Made by a program: the position numbers and the translations under genes. Positions 8,699-16,988 of a stretch of DNA of 64,000 nucleotides are shown one piece after another (the stretch's first letter is position 1; every line of letters begins with the position of its first letter). The DNA is taken from the NCBI GenBank assembly GCA_022801595.1, contig JAAWSO010000004.1, positions 1 to 64,000 on the forward strand, written 5' to 3'. The stretch is from Clostridiales bacterium (GTDB lineage: Bacteria; Bacillota; Clostridia; Oscillospirales; Acutalibacteraceae). Under the pieces are notes generated by a model. That model did no database searches, was not told the DNA's origin, and was given only the letters and a program-made list of their open reading frames with translations.

Positions 8699-11077
8699 TT
8701 ATTTTTTCAGTTCAACAATGGTCACGCCATCTTCGCCTTCGCCGTAAACCCCAAGCCGGTACGAACGTACCGCTGGGTGCCGTTTCAAATGATCGTGGAT
8801 TGCAGCGCGCAGGGCTCCTGTCCCTTTCCCGTGGATAATGGTCAGCATATGTACGCCGGATAGCTGAGCCCCGTCAAGAAAGCGGTCCACATCCATCAAA
8901 GCGTCCATGACCGTCTGCCCACGGAGATCCAACTCCCGCATACCGCCCCTGCGGCTGCTGTCCAAAGCTTTAGTCACCTTTCGTTGCGGTTTTTTCACCT
9001 GCTTTTCCTGGAGCAGTCTCAAATTGGACAAAGGCACCCGGGTTTTGATGATCCCCGCCTGTACGGTCGCTTCTTTTCCATCGGGGGAAAGCTCCACTAC
9101 CGAAGCCTTTTTATCCAAATCAAAAATCAGCACACTGTCCCCTACCTTCAACGGACGGGGCAAAACATACTCGTCGCTCTCCTTTTGATGAACCGGGTCG
9201 GCGGTATTTTCTAAATGCCGGAGTTTCCCCCGCATATTCGCCTTTTGCTCAGGCGTCAGCTTGGCGCTCTTTTTGATGGCTTCCATTTCGTCCATCATGG
9301 CGTCAATCTGCGCCCGCGTACGGGAAACCAAGTGGGAAGCCTGGCGGCGGGCCACTTCCATTTCCGTAGCGGCGTGCGCCTCGGTCTTTTTCTTAGCTTC
9401 CTCCGCTTGGCGGCGCAGTTCCATAGCCTCCCGCTTGATCCGCTCCACCTCTTTCCGTTCAGTTTCTAACGCTTGGCGACTGTTTTCCAAATTTTGTACC
9501 ACTTCTTCAAACTTGGCGTTCTCATGGGAAACCAGTTCTTTCGCCCGCTCCACCAGATACTCGCTCAGCCCTAGCCGAAGGGAAATGGCGAACGCATTGG
9601 AACGTCCCGGCACGCCGATCAGCAACCGGTAGGTGGGACGCAGGGTAGTCACGTCAAATTCACAGCAGCCGTTTTCTACCCCTTTGGTTTGCAGAGCGTA
9701 TTCCTTCAGCTCCGCATAATGGGTAGTCGCGGCGATTTTCGCCCCCTTCCCCCGCAATTCCTCTAAAATCGCAATGGCCAGCGCCGCCCCTTCCACTGGG
9801 TCGGTTCCAGCCCCCAGCTCGTCCAGCAGCACCAAGCTATGCTCGTCGGATTCCTCCAAAATGTGAATGGTATTGGTCATATGAGCGGAGAAGGTGGAAA
9901 GAGACTGCTCAATGCTCTGTTCATCCCCGATATCCACCAAAACCTTCGTAAAGACCGAAATCTCGCTGTTTTCCGCCACTGGAAGCATCAGGCCGCACAT
10001 AGCCATAATAGACAACAACCCGATGGTTTTCAGGGCTACGGTTTTTCCTCCGGTATTGGGGCCGGTAATCACCAGGGTATCAAAATCCTTCCCTAGCTCA
10101 ATGTTGGTGGGAACCACTTTCTGTTTATCAATCAACGGGTGCCGGGCGGCTTTCAGGAAAATCCGGCCCTCATCATTGAGAATGGGCAGCGTCGCTTTCA
10201 TGTTATAAGCCAAGCTGGCCTTCGCGAAAATCACATTCAATTCCACTGCCGCTTCGTAGCCACCCGCAATTTCCTCCGCAAATCCACCCACTTCGCCAGA
10301 TAAAGTGGTGAGAATCCGCTCGATTTCATCCTTTTCCTGGGCTTGTAAAACTCGAATTTCGTTGTTCGCCTCCACCACGCTCATTGGCTCAATGAACACC
10401 GTGGCGCCGCTGGACGAAGTATCATGCACCAAACCTGGGACATCTCCCCGGCATTCCGCCTTAACCGGCACCACAAAACGTCCACCACGCATGGTGACAA
10501 TCGGGTCCTGTAAGTATTTTTGATAAGCGGCGGAATGGATCATGTGATCCAGTTGCTCCCGAACCCGGGAGGACGCATTGCGGATTTTCCGTCGGATCGA
10601 CGCCAATTCCGGGGAGGCATGGTCGGCTACTTCTTCCTCCGATACCACTGTAGTCTGAATACGATCCTCTAAGTATTTATTGGGAGCCAAAGAATCAAAC
10701 CGCCAATCCAGGGTGGTTTTCATCCCCTCGCTTTTTTGCCGCCACTCGGCAACTCCCCGCATCGTACGCAGCACGCCGGCAATCCGCAACAGCTCCGACA
10801 AGTTGAGCACGCCGCCGGACTGAGCCCGGCGCACCCCATTGACTACGCTGACCAAGCCGTGAAACGACGGCGAGCCGAACCGAGCCATGAGCAGATAAGC
10901 GTCATCGGTTTCCTCAAGCAACCGCTGCGCTCCTTGCAGGGTTGTTTCCGGCTCCAGGGAGAGCGCAAAATCCGCCGCATCTGGACAGGCGGTCTGCTCC
11001 GACAGCATACGGCGGACTTTATCCCACTCCACTGCCCGATGATATTTTTTTAATGGAAATTTTCTTGTTTCGTTCAT
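8699..11077 (-). CDS. mutS2: endonuclease MutS2 (RqcU) with Smr domain
   Basis: MutS2 is a MutS-like ATPase; in Firmicutes it limits recombination and, as RqcU, splits collided ribosomes. The 792-residue protein has the core and clamp helices, P-loop TGPNTGGKTVALKT near residue 335, Walker B VLLDELGAGTDP, a long coiled-coil region and a C-terminal Smr domain (LDLRGQTVMDAL, HGKGTGALR). The ATG at 11077 matches the family N-terminus. An in-frame GTG at 11143 overlapping the recO stop has a nearer ribosome site and remains an alternative start. Confidence 0.95.
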   Translation of the reverse strand: MNETRKFPLKKYHRAVEWDKVRRMLSEQTACPDAADFALSLEPETTLQGAQRLLEETDDAYLLMARFGSPSFHGLVSVVNGVRRAQSGGVLNLSELLRIAGVLRTMRGVAEWRQKSEGMKTTLDWRFDSLAPNKYLEDRIQTTVVSEEEVADHASPELASIRRKIRNASSRVREQLDHMIHSAAYQKYLQDPIVTMRGGRFVVPVKAECRGDVPGLVHDTSSSGATVFIEPMSVVEANNEIRVLQAQEKDEIERILTTLSGEVGGFAEEIAGGYEAAVELNVIFAKASLAYNMKATLPILNDEGRIFLKAARHPLIDKQKVVPTNIELGKDFDTLVITGPNTGGKTVALKTIGLLSIMAMCGLMLPVAENSEISVFTKVLVDIGDEQSIEQSLSTFSAHMTNTIHILEESDEHSLVLLDELGAGTDPVEGAALAIAILEELRGKGAKIAATTHYAELKEYALQTKGVENGCCEFDVTTLRPTYRLLIGVPGRSNAFAISLRLGLSEYLVERAKELVSHENAKFEEVVQNLENSRQALETERKEVERIKREAMELRRQAEEAKKKTEAHAATEMEVARRQASHLVSRTRAQIDAMMDEMEAIKKSAKLTPEQKANMRGKLRHLENTADPVHQKESDEYVLPRPLKVGDSVLIFDLDKKASVVELSPDGKEATVQAGIIKTRVPLSNLRLLQEKQVKKPQRKVTKALDSSRRGGMRELDLRGQTVMDALMDVDRFLDGAQLSGVHMLTIIHGKGTGALRAAIHDHLKRHPAVRSYRLGVYGEGEDGVTIVELKK

Positions 11078-11139
11078 GGTTGGAAAGGTAACCTCCTTCT
11101 TCCCAAGCCCACCTGTTCCAGAGCAGGCAAGCCCTTTGC

Positions 11140-11904
11140 TCACAGGCCCTCCATTTGATGATAAAAATCCAAGGTACGGAATCCCCTGCCCAAAGTTTGC
11201 AGCAAATAGGTTTCGCTAATCTGGGCCAAGCGAACCAGTGCAGCTTCTGGGAGCTGAAAAGAAAACAGCTTATCAAATTCCGCATAAATCGTATGCCGGA
11301 AAGCGGTCAGCGTCCCCTTTCCCATAGGCAAGGACGGCTGATCCCGCAAAGATGGGTCCAGCTTGTCCCAGCATTCCTGACAGTACAGGATTCCACTCTG
11401 CGGCAGGAACCGCATTTCCTCCGCTTCGTAGCATCCGCATTCCGCGCAGGACACCAAGTCCGGCATATACCCAGCCAAGGAAAGCATCCGCATTTCCACA
11501 ATGGCTTTCAGCAATAAGTTAGGCCGCAGCCCCTTGGATAAAAAATGGAGGGCATTTAAAATCAAACGCAAAAAATCCCCCGCCGGAGATTCTTCGGGAG
11601 CTAACGCGCCGGCCAGCTCACAAAAATACTGGGCGAGAGAAAGACGCCCCAAATCCTTGCGCAGATCAAAAAAAACCGCAAGAGGCTGGGCGTCGTTAAT
11701 CATGTATTTATCCCGTCCCTGGTAGATGGAAAAACGGGAATAGCACAGTAGCTGAGTGGAGGACGCCTTGCTATTCTTCATACTTTTCGCTTGCCGGGCA
11801 AAAGCGCGGACCAGCCCTTCCTCCCGGGTCAACACCGTGATGAGACGGTCATTTTCTCCCACGCTGCTCTCCCGGATCACCAGGCCGTCGGTATTGATTT
11901 GCAT
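11140..11904 (-). CDS. recO: DNA repair protein RecO
   Basis: RecO anneals single strands and helps RecR load RecA at gaps. The 254-residue protein has an N-terminal OB fold beginning MQINTDGLVIRESSVGENDRLITV and a zinc ribbon with two CxxC pairs (CAEC near residue 146, CQEC about 30 residues later). The AGGAGG ribosome site is six bases from the ATG. The start lies within the overlapping 3' end of the yqzL-like gene, so it is the last gene of the era cluster. Confidence 0.94.
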   Translation of the reverse strand: MQINTDGLVIRESSVGENDRLITVLTREEGLVRAFARQAKSMKNSKASSTQLLCYSRFSIYQGRDKYMINDAQPLAVFFDLRKDLGRLSLAQYFCELAGALAPEESPAGDFLRLILNALHFLSKGLRPNLLLKAIVEMRMLSLAGYMPDLVSCAECGCYEAEEMRFLPQSGILYCQECWDKLDPSLRDQPSLPMGKGTLTAFRHTIYAEFDKLFSFQLPEAALVRLAQISETYLLQTLGRGFRTLDFYHQMEGL

Positions 11905-12037
11905 GAGATTCCTCCTGTCTCTGCACGGCTGTCGCCTCCTGGGGATGGCTATGTTTCCACTGGCAATACTCCAGGTAAGCCTGCACGCTTCCGGTCTGTT
12001 GAAACTGCTGCCAAGGGTTTTGCTGTTCCATGTCCAT
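11849..12037 (-). CDS. yqzL: YqzL-like small protein between era and recO
   Basis: This 62-residue open frame begins MDMEQQNPWQQFQQTGSVQA. The W..F..TG...AYL pattern matches the Firmicutes YqzL family, which is encoded at exactly this place between era and recO; its function is unknown. A GGGAGGAAGC ribosome site fits the ATG at 12037. The C-terminal third, rich in Gln, Arg and Gly, overlaps the first 56 bases of recO and is not conserved in families I know. Identification rests on motif recall plus position. Confidence 0.65.
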   Translation of the reverse strand: MDMEQQNPWQQFQQTGSVQAYLEYCQWKHSHPQEATAVQRQEESHANQYRRPGDPGEQRGRK

Positions 12038-12194
12038 GCTTCCTCCCATATCCTGTTTCTGCAACTTCTTCCAAAATCAAAGCTGCTTTACAAGTATGCA
12101 CCATTTCCCCTGGTACTATGAGCGGAAAATATCGGCACGCACGACATTCCCTGACAAATTTCTCAACCACAATGTGGTATGGTCCTGGATTCAT
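11949..12194 (-). CDS. possible small Cys-containing protein between era and yqzL
   Basis: This open frame encodes up to 81 residues, with the first ~52 codons in otherwise empty sequence between era and yqzL. That part reads like a real protein: a CRAC pair at residues 17-20, another Cys near 35, and a hydrophobic/acidic helix after it, which could form a small metal site. The rest overlaps yqzL in another frame. The ATG has only a weak GGAAA ribosome site 36 bases past the era stop. It may be genuine or chance; I do not recognise a family. Confidence 0.35.
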   Translation of the reverse strand: MNPGPYHIVVEKFVRECRACRYFPLIVPGEMVHTCKAALILEEVAETGYGRKHGHGTAKPLAAVSTDRKRAGLPGVLPVET

Positions 12195-12229
12195 TTCCGA
12201 AAGAAAGCGATGGTATTTTCTGCCGCCTG

Positions 12230-13165
12230 TTATTCAAAATGGGTTTTATCGTAACCCAAATGATGCAAAATACTCTCCCGGTTGCGCCAGTCCTCTTTCA
12301 CCTTCACCCAAAGCTGAAGATTGATTTTGCAGTCAAAAAATGCTTCCATGTCCGAGCGAGCATAGCTTCCTACCCGCTTGAGCATGGAACCCTGTTTCCC
12401 GATAATAATGGCCTTATGGCTGTCCCGTTCGCAGTAAATCGTGGCTTCTATGTCGGTGATCCGACTGCCATCTTCCCGCTCCCGCATCCGTTCCACCGCC
12501 ACGGCAATGCCATGGGGGATTTCTTTATCCAATAGACGCAGAAGCTTTTCCCGCACGATTTCCGCCGCTAGCACCCGTTCCGGCTGGTCGGTCAGCGTAT
12601 CCTCCGCAAAAAAGTGACCGCCCGGCTGACAGAGCTTTTCCAGCTCTTCCACCAACAAAGGCACACCGTTGCCGTCCAATGCGGAAAGAGGGACCACCGC
12701 TTCAAAGTCAAACAGACTGGTGTATGCGGTGATTTGTTCCATCAGAACAGATTTATCTCGGATCGCATCAATTTTATTGATTGCGAGCAGGGCTGGCATC
12801 CCCAGCGCCTTAAATTTTCCGATCAGTTCCTGGTCGGCAGCCGTTACCGATTTCCCCGCTTCCACCACCAACAAACAGGCGTCTACCCCGGAAACTGATT
12901 CTGTCACCGATTTGACCATATAATTGCCCAGCCGGTTGCGGGGCTTGTGCAGGCCAGGGGTATCCAAAAAAACCAGTTGGTTTTTCCCATTCGTCAGCAC
13001 TCCCATAATCCGGGTACGGGTAGTTTGGGGCTTGTTGGAAACAATGGCGATTTTCTGTCCCAACATAGCGTTGAGCAACGAAGATTTTCCCACATTCGGC
13101 CGCCCAACAATGGCGACAAACGCAGACTGATCTTCCTGATTGATACGCTCTGACAACTCCGACAA
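12230..13165 (-). CDS. era: ribosome-maturation GTPase Era
   Basis: Era binds 16S rRNA near its 3' end and couples 30S maturation to growth. The 311-residue protein has the G1 motif GRPNVGKSS, DTPG switch II and NKID G4, followed by a C-terminal KH domain containing GKQGSMLKRVG. The TTG at 13165 is chosen as start because AGGAGG lies six bases upstream; an in-frame ATG 27 bases earlier (13192) has no ribosome site. It follows dgkA by about 55 bases in the phoH-ybeY-dgkA-era order. Confidence 0.95.
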   Translation of the reverse strand: MSELSERINQEDQSAFVAIVGRPNVGKSSLLNAMLGQKIAIVSNKPQTTRTRIMGVLTNGKNQLVFLDTPGLHKPRNRLGNYMVKSVTESVSGVDACLLVVEAGKSVTAADQELIGKFKALGMPALLAINKIDAIRDKSVLMEQITAYTSLFDFEAVVPLSALDGNGVPLLVEELEKLCQPGGHFFAEDTLTDQPERVLAAEIVREKLLRLLDKEIPHGIAVAVERMREREDGSRITDIEATIYCERDSHKAIIIGKQGSMLKRVGSYARSDMEAFFDCKINLQLWVKVKEDWRNRESILHHLGYDKTHFE

Positions 13166-13220
13166 AGAATCCCCTCCTTTTGATTCTTCCATTATTATTT
13201 TATATGTTTCATAAAAATTG

Positions 13221-13685
13221 TTACTTTTTTCTTTGGTTCGAAGTGCCGCCTTTCAAAATAAACAGCAAGCTTCCAACAAAAACAGCAGCAAGCAAAACAA
13301 GCCGCCAAGGCTGGACAGCAAAAAAAGCAAACATCCGCTCCCACCCGGCTGACTGCCAAAACAATGCCGCCGCAATGGCAACGGCAGCCAATGCCGCTAT
13401 CAAAACGGCTCCAGCCGCCACATCCTTGATCACTTTCAGAGCATGCCGGCGCTCCATGGAAATTTCATCTACCACCCGTTCCAAGGCGGTATTGACCAGT
13501 TCCAATGCGACCACTACCCCCATGATCAAAAACAAGATGGCGTATTGGGTCGGAGAAAAGGAAAAAAAGAATGAAGCCGCTAGCACATAGAAAGCCGCGG
13601 TCAAATGAACCCGCACATGGCGTTCCTGCCGGATTCCATAACCGATCCCCTGCAAAGCGCAGAGCAACGAACGGAAAAAGCGCAA
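13221..13685 (-). CDS. dgkA: diacylglycerol/undecaprenol kinase DgkA
   Basis: This 154-residue integral membrane kinase of the Gram-positive type normally phosphorylates undecaprenol for the carrier-lipid cycle. The signature ELVNTALERVVD, with catalytic and Mg-binding Glu/Asn, lies at about residues 61-72, and there are hydrophobic helices before and after it. It is longer than the usual ~125 residues because of an extra membrane helix at the C-terminus (about residues 128-145). The start is TTG with GAGGAA upstream, embedded at the end of ybeY. Confidence 0.92.
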   Translation of the reverse strand: MRFFRSLLCALQGIGYGIRQERHVRVHLTAAFYVLAASFFFSFSPTQYAILFLIMGVVVALELVNTALERVVDEISMERRHALKVIKDVAAGAVLIAALAAVAIAAALFWQSAGWERMFAFFAVQPWRLVLLAAVFVGSLLFILKGGTSNQRKK

Positions 13686-13688
13686 GGG

Positions 13689-14198
13689 TTATTCCTCGTC
13701 CTCATCCATGACATAGCTGCTGGAACTTGGCAGTCCCAACTGTGTCATCACTTGTTCTTCTTTCTCCCTCATTCGCACCCGGTCCATACCCCCTTGTTCA
13801 TGATCGTAGCCCAGCAAATGCAACACGGAATGGGCGGTCAAATAGCCCACTTCCCGCTCCAGGCTGTGATCGTAGCGGTCGGCTTGCTCCACCGCCTTTT
13901 CCATGGAAAGCACAATATCCCCCAGAACCTTTGCCCCAGTGGAATGATTGGTATCATACACGCCGTTTTCCCCCATCGGGAAGGATAAAACATCCGTAGG
14001 CACGTCCTTATTCCGGTATTTCTTATTGAGCTCCTGGATCTGGTCATTATCTACAAAGGTCACGCTGATTTCAGCAGGGGCATTAAACTTTTCCAACCGC
14101 AGGACGGCATTGCAGCAACGGCGCACCAACATTCTCAACCCGGTGGGAATTTTTACTGCCTTTTGCTGATTCTCAATGATTACTCGGATTTTTTCCAT
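13689..14198 (-). CDS. ybeY: endoribonuclease YbeY
   Basis: YbeY is a zinc-dependent RNase involved in 16S rRNA 3' processing and ribosome quality control. The 169-residue protein contains the three-histidine zinc motif HSVLHLLGYDH near residue 128 and the conserved DVLSFP segment. It has an acidic tail (DEDEE). It lies between phoH and dgkA with gaps under 10 bases, the standard Firmicutes operon. Confidence 0.95.
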   Translation of the reverse strand: MEKIRVIIENQQKAVKIPTGLRMLVRRCCNAVLRLEKFNAPAEISVTFVDNDQIQELNKKYRNKDVPTDVLSFPMGENGVYDTNHSTGAKVLGDIVLSMEKAVEQADRYDHSLEREVGYLTAHSVLHLLGYDHEQGGMDRVRMREKEEQVMTQLGLPSSSSYVMDEDEE

Positions 14199-14206
14199 AA
14201 AGTGGA

Positions 14207-15178
14207 CTAACCCCTTTCTCCATGTTGTAGTTCATATGCCTTTTCATACGCTTTGATAATGCTCTGTACCAGGCGATGACGTACCACGTCCGTTTCCTGG
14301 AACCGTATCTGAGCGATGTCATCAATATCTTTCAAAATCCGCACCACATCCTTCAGGCCGGACCGGCGGCCATCGGGCAAATCAATCTGGGTGATGTCCC
14401 CAGTAATCACCATTTTGGAATTGAAACCTAAACGGGTCAAAAACATCTTCATCTGCTCCGGCGTGGTATTCTGCGCCTCATCCAGAATGATAAAGCTGTC
14501 ATCCAGGGTTCGTCCCCGCATGTAAGCTAAAGGAGCAACTTCGATGTTTCCCCGCTCCAAATACCGCTGGTAGGTTTCCGCTCCCAGCATATCAAACAGA
14601 GCGTCGTACAACGGGCGCAGGTACGGATCCACCTTCTGCTGCAAATCGCCAGGCAAAAAACCCAGTTTTTCGCCTGCCTCCACCGCAGGACGGGTCAAAA
14701 TAATCCGGTTAACCTGTCCAGCCCGAAAAGCCGTGACCGCCATGGCCACAGCAAGATAGGTCTTTCCGGTGCCGGCAGGGCCGACGCCGATGGTGACGGT
14801 GTTTTTTTTAATCGCGTTGCAGTAATGCTTCTGCCCCAGGGTTTTCGGCTTGACTGGCTTCCCCTTCGCTGTGATGCAAATGCAGTTCCCGGCCAGAGTT
14901 TCGATCTTCTCCTCCCGGCCTTCGTTGACCATTGAAATGCAGTAGCGGACATTCTGCTCGCTAAGCGCTTCCCCATGATTGATCAGGGACAGCATACTTT
15001 GGATCGCCCGCACGGCCCGGGCCACTTGTTCTGGCTCCCCGGAAACCTTGATTTCCGCGCCCCGGCCAATCACCCGCACCTGGTATTCCTGCTCGATCAG
15101 CTTAATATTTTCATCAAAGCTGCCAAACAGGGCCAAAGCATGTTCCATCCGGTCAATATTGATTTTTTGTTCAAACAT
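14207..15178 (-). CDS. phoH: PhoH-like ATPase
   Basis: This 323-residue protein is the PhoH/PhoL family ATPase encoded before ybeY in most bacteria and thought to act in RNA metabolism. Walker A reads GPAGTGKTYLA near residue 135 and Walker B is FIILDEAQNTTP near residue 230. The ATG at 15178 is preferred because an AGGTGA site precedes it; an in-frame ATG six codons upstream lacks one. A promoter-like sequence at 15263-15291 lies ahead of it. Confidence 0.93.
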   Translation of the reverse strand: MFEQKINIDRMEHALALFGSFDENIKLIEQEYQVRVIGRGAEIKVSGEPEQVARAVRAIQSMLSLINHGEALSEQNVRYCISMVNEGREEKIETLAGNCICITAKGKPVKPKTLGQKHYCNAIKKNTVTIGVGPAGTGKTYLAVAMAVTAFRAGQVNRIILTRPAVEAGEKLGFLPGDLQQKVDPYLRPLYDALFDMLGAETYQRYLERGNIEVAPLAYMRGRTLDDSFIILDEAQNTTPEQMKMFLTRLGFNSKMVITGDITQIDLPDGRRSGLKDVVRILKDIDDIAQIRFQETDVVRHRLVQSIIKAYEKAYELQHGERG

Positions 15179-15262
15179 TCCATCACCTTTTTGCATTTCT
15201 TGTGGTTTGCCCGCACCGGTTTTGGATGCAGGTTTTTGAAATTATTGACTAATCTGTCCTAT

Positions 15263-15291
15263 AGTATAACACATTTTATACGAGAAGTCAC
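15263..15291 (-). promoter_or_regulatory. candidate sigma-A promoter for phoH-ybeY-dgkA-era
   Basis: On the minus strand GTGACT and TATACT are 17 bases apart in the 153-base gap between yqfD and phoH. This would give vegetative expression of phoH onward, independent of the sporulation genes upstream. Confidence 0.55.
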
Positions 15292-15331
15292 CAAAAAAAT
15301 TGTGAAAAGATATACAAAAATAGGAGGTTTC

Positions 15332-16522
15332 CTAATTCCCGAATAAAATTTCCTGTTCCACCGCGATATTTTCCTCGCAAACACAGTCCAGCTCCAAAAA
15401 ATAGCTCCCATTTTCTACGCGTTCCCGCTCCGTGAAGGAAAGAACTTTCCCATCCTCCAAATCATTTTTCAATACTTCCTCCTGCTTTTTCTTGATTTCC
15501 TCCATGGCCTTGGCTTTGGCTTCCTCTTTGGTTAAGGTAATGGGAATCTGATTTTGTAGGGTGAAAATTTCCTCGTGAAAGGTGACGGGCAGCTCGACTC
15601 CATTCAAAATCAGAGGCTTGCTTTCTACCGTGCGGGTGTAGCTTCCTTCCGGCAGGCCCTGCAAGGATAAGGGCAAATCCGCTCCAAACACACTCAAGCT
15701 GCGCCGGGTGAGAACCTCTCCGCTTGGCTCCTCCTTGATTTGTTCCAATGGAATTTCTACGGAAAAAATGCGGCGGGTCTTCGCCATAATCTTAGCCGAC
15801 GCATGGACAAAGCTTTCTTCTCCCTTCTCACTCTGGTTGATACCGCTGATTAAAAGCTGCCCTTCGGTCACGGCGTCTCCAATCTGAACCTCCGGCATAC
15901 CGTGGTAAACATCCATCCGTACAATCTGTCCATCCATGGTGGACATGATATTGGTTGCCTTGTCGGTATCCTCCACCTCCGGAATCTTCAGTCCCTCGTC
16001 CAACCGGATGGTAGCCGTATTTCCCCAGGTGTTAATGGCCACCCAGCCGATTTCAGGGAATCGAGCCATTAGACGCTGCTGCACCAAACGGGGCTCCAGG
16101 TCTTTTTTCAGCATCCCTTGATACAGCCCGCATTCCGCCGCAGCCTGTTTGATATCATACGCGCTCAAGGTTTCATTTCCCACCACGTCAATGCTCCATA
16201 CCCGCATGGAAAGCAGAATCAGTACCGCAATAGCTCCGCCAGTTCCATAGAGCAATCCCCGTTTGCCTTTCCATTTTTTCAGGAGGAATGGCAAGCCATA
16301 TCGTTTTTCAACCCGGAGGATCACCTTGGCTTTTCTGGCGGAAACCCGTAGATTCCGGTATTCTTTTCTGGTGATCCGCGCTTGATGACAATCCTCTTTC
16401 TTTTGAATGTCCCATAGGCAAAAGCCATCCCGGGCGGCCAGATTAAGAAACCGTTCCGGTCCTTTTCCCGTAATGGAAAAAGAAACGTAGCCAAATACCC
16501 AACGAATGATTTTTAATACCAA
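15332..16522 (-). CDS. yqfD: sporulation protein YqfD
   Basis: YqfD is a sporulation protein made in the mother cell under sigma-E in Bacillus; its biochemical role is unclear. The 396-residue protein has a cytoplasmic N-terminal ~90 residues, one membrane helix at about residues 94-110 and a large extracytoplasmic part that starts WSIDVVGNETLSAYDI, similar to a POTRA-like domain. The start is TTG with AGGAGGGG upstream. It follows yqfC by 20 bases. Confidence 0.92.
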   Translation of the reverse strand: MVLKIIRWVFGYVSFSITGKGPERFLNLAARDGFCLWDIQKKEDCHQARITRKEYRNLRVSARKAKVILRVEKRYGLPFLLKKWKGKRGLLYGTGGAIAVLILLSMRVWSIDVVGNETLSAYDIKQAAAECGLYQGMLKKDLEPRLVQQRLMARFPEIGWVAINTWGNTATIRLDEGLKIPEVEDTDKATNIMSTMDGQIVRMDVYHGMPEVQIGDAVTEGQLLISGINQSEKGEESFVHASAKIMAKTRRIFSVEIPLEQIKEEPSGEVLTRRSLSVFGADLPLSLQGLPEGSYTRTVESKPLILNGVELPVTFHEEIFTLQNQIPITLTKEEAKAKAMEEIKKKQEEVLKNDLEDGKVLSFTERERVENGSYFLELDCVCEENIAVEQEILFGN

Positions 16523-16542
16523 TTGCTTCCCCTCCTGTTTCT

Positions 16543-16854
16543 TTACACCAAAAATTCAATGCCAGTTAAAAAACCTTCCACAATCAGGGAATCGTCGGTT
16601 AAGCATCGGATTTGCAGTCCCCGTCCGGTAAATTTCGTCACCATTTTCCCGGTCTTCACCCGGATTACTTCATTTTCATATTCTAAAATTCCACCGCAAC
16701 CTTCCACCGTCACCTGGGTATTGCCATTGAGTTCCATGTGGGTGACATTGGCCAAAACTGCGGAAGGCAATTCTAAGTTGCGGGCTAGCCTCTCCAATTT
16801 TCCCACACCCCACACAATTCCGGGGTCCGATTTCCCCCGTCGCTTTTTTCCCAT
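16543..16854 (-). CDS. yqfC: sporulation protein YqfC
   Basis: This 103-residue YqfC-family protein belongs to the YabP/YqfC group found only in endospore formers. It contains the family-like segment ELNGNTQVTVEGCGGILEYE and no signal peptide or membrane helix. It is the first gene of the yqfC-yqfD pair and is divergent from ylbJ, another sporulation gene, across a 134-base gap that presumably holds both promoters. Confidence 0.92.
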   Translation of the reverse strand: MGKKRRGKSDPGIVWGVGKLERLARNLELPSAVLANVTHMELNGNTQVTVEGCGGILEYENEVIRVKTGKMVTKFTGRGLQIRCLTDDSLIVEGFLTGIEFLV

Positions 16855-16988
16855 GGTGTCCCCCCTGTTCTTATTACAATCAGTCGAATGAAAATTTCCT
16901 ACCTAACCTTTATGCATTCCCCCCCATAAAAATCACCTGCCGACCATATATATAACCATAACTGTGTCAAGCAAAGGGGAGGAATTTG
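16855..16988. promoter_or_regulatory. divergent regulatory region yqfC/ylbJ
   Basis: This 134-base gap separates two genes that are sigma-E controlled in Bacillus. On the plus strand CATAAAA followed about 14 bases later by CATATATA is a loose sigma-E-like pair, and CATAAAGG on the minus strand is a possible -10 for yqfC. Neither match is strong. Confidence 0.35.

Noticed and set aside
11078-11143. GTG start for mutS2 overlapping the recO stop
   Set aside because: The added residues (Gly/Ser/Lys-rich) do not belong to the family, although the closer ribosome site keeps it possible.
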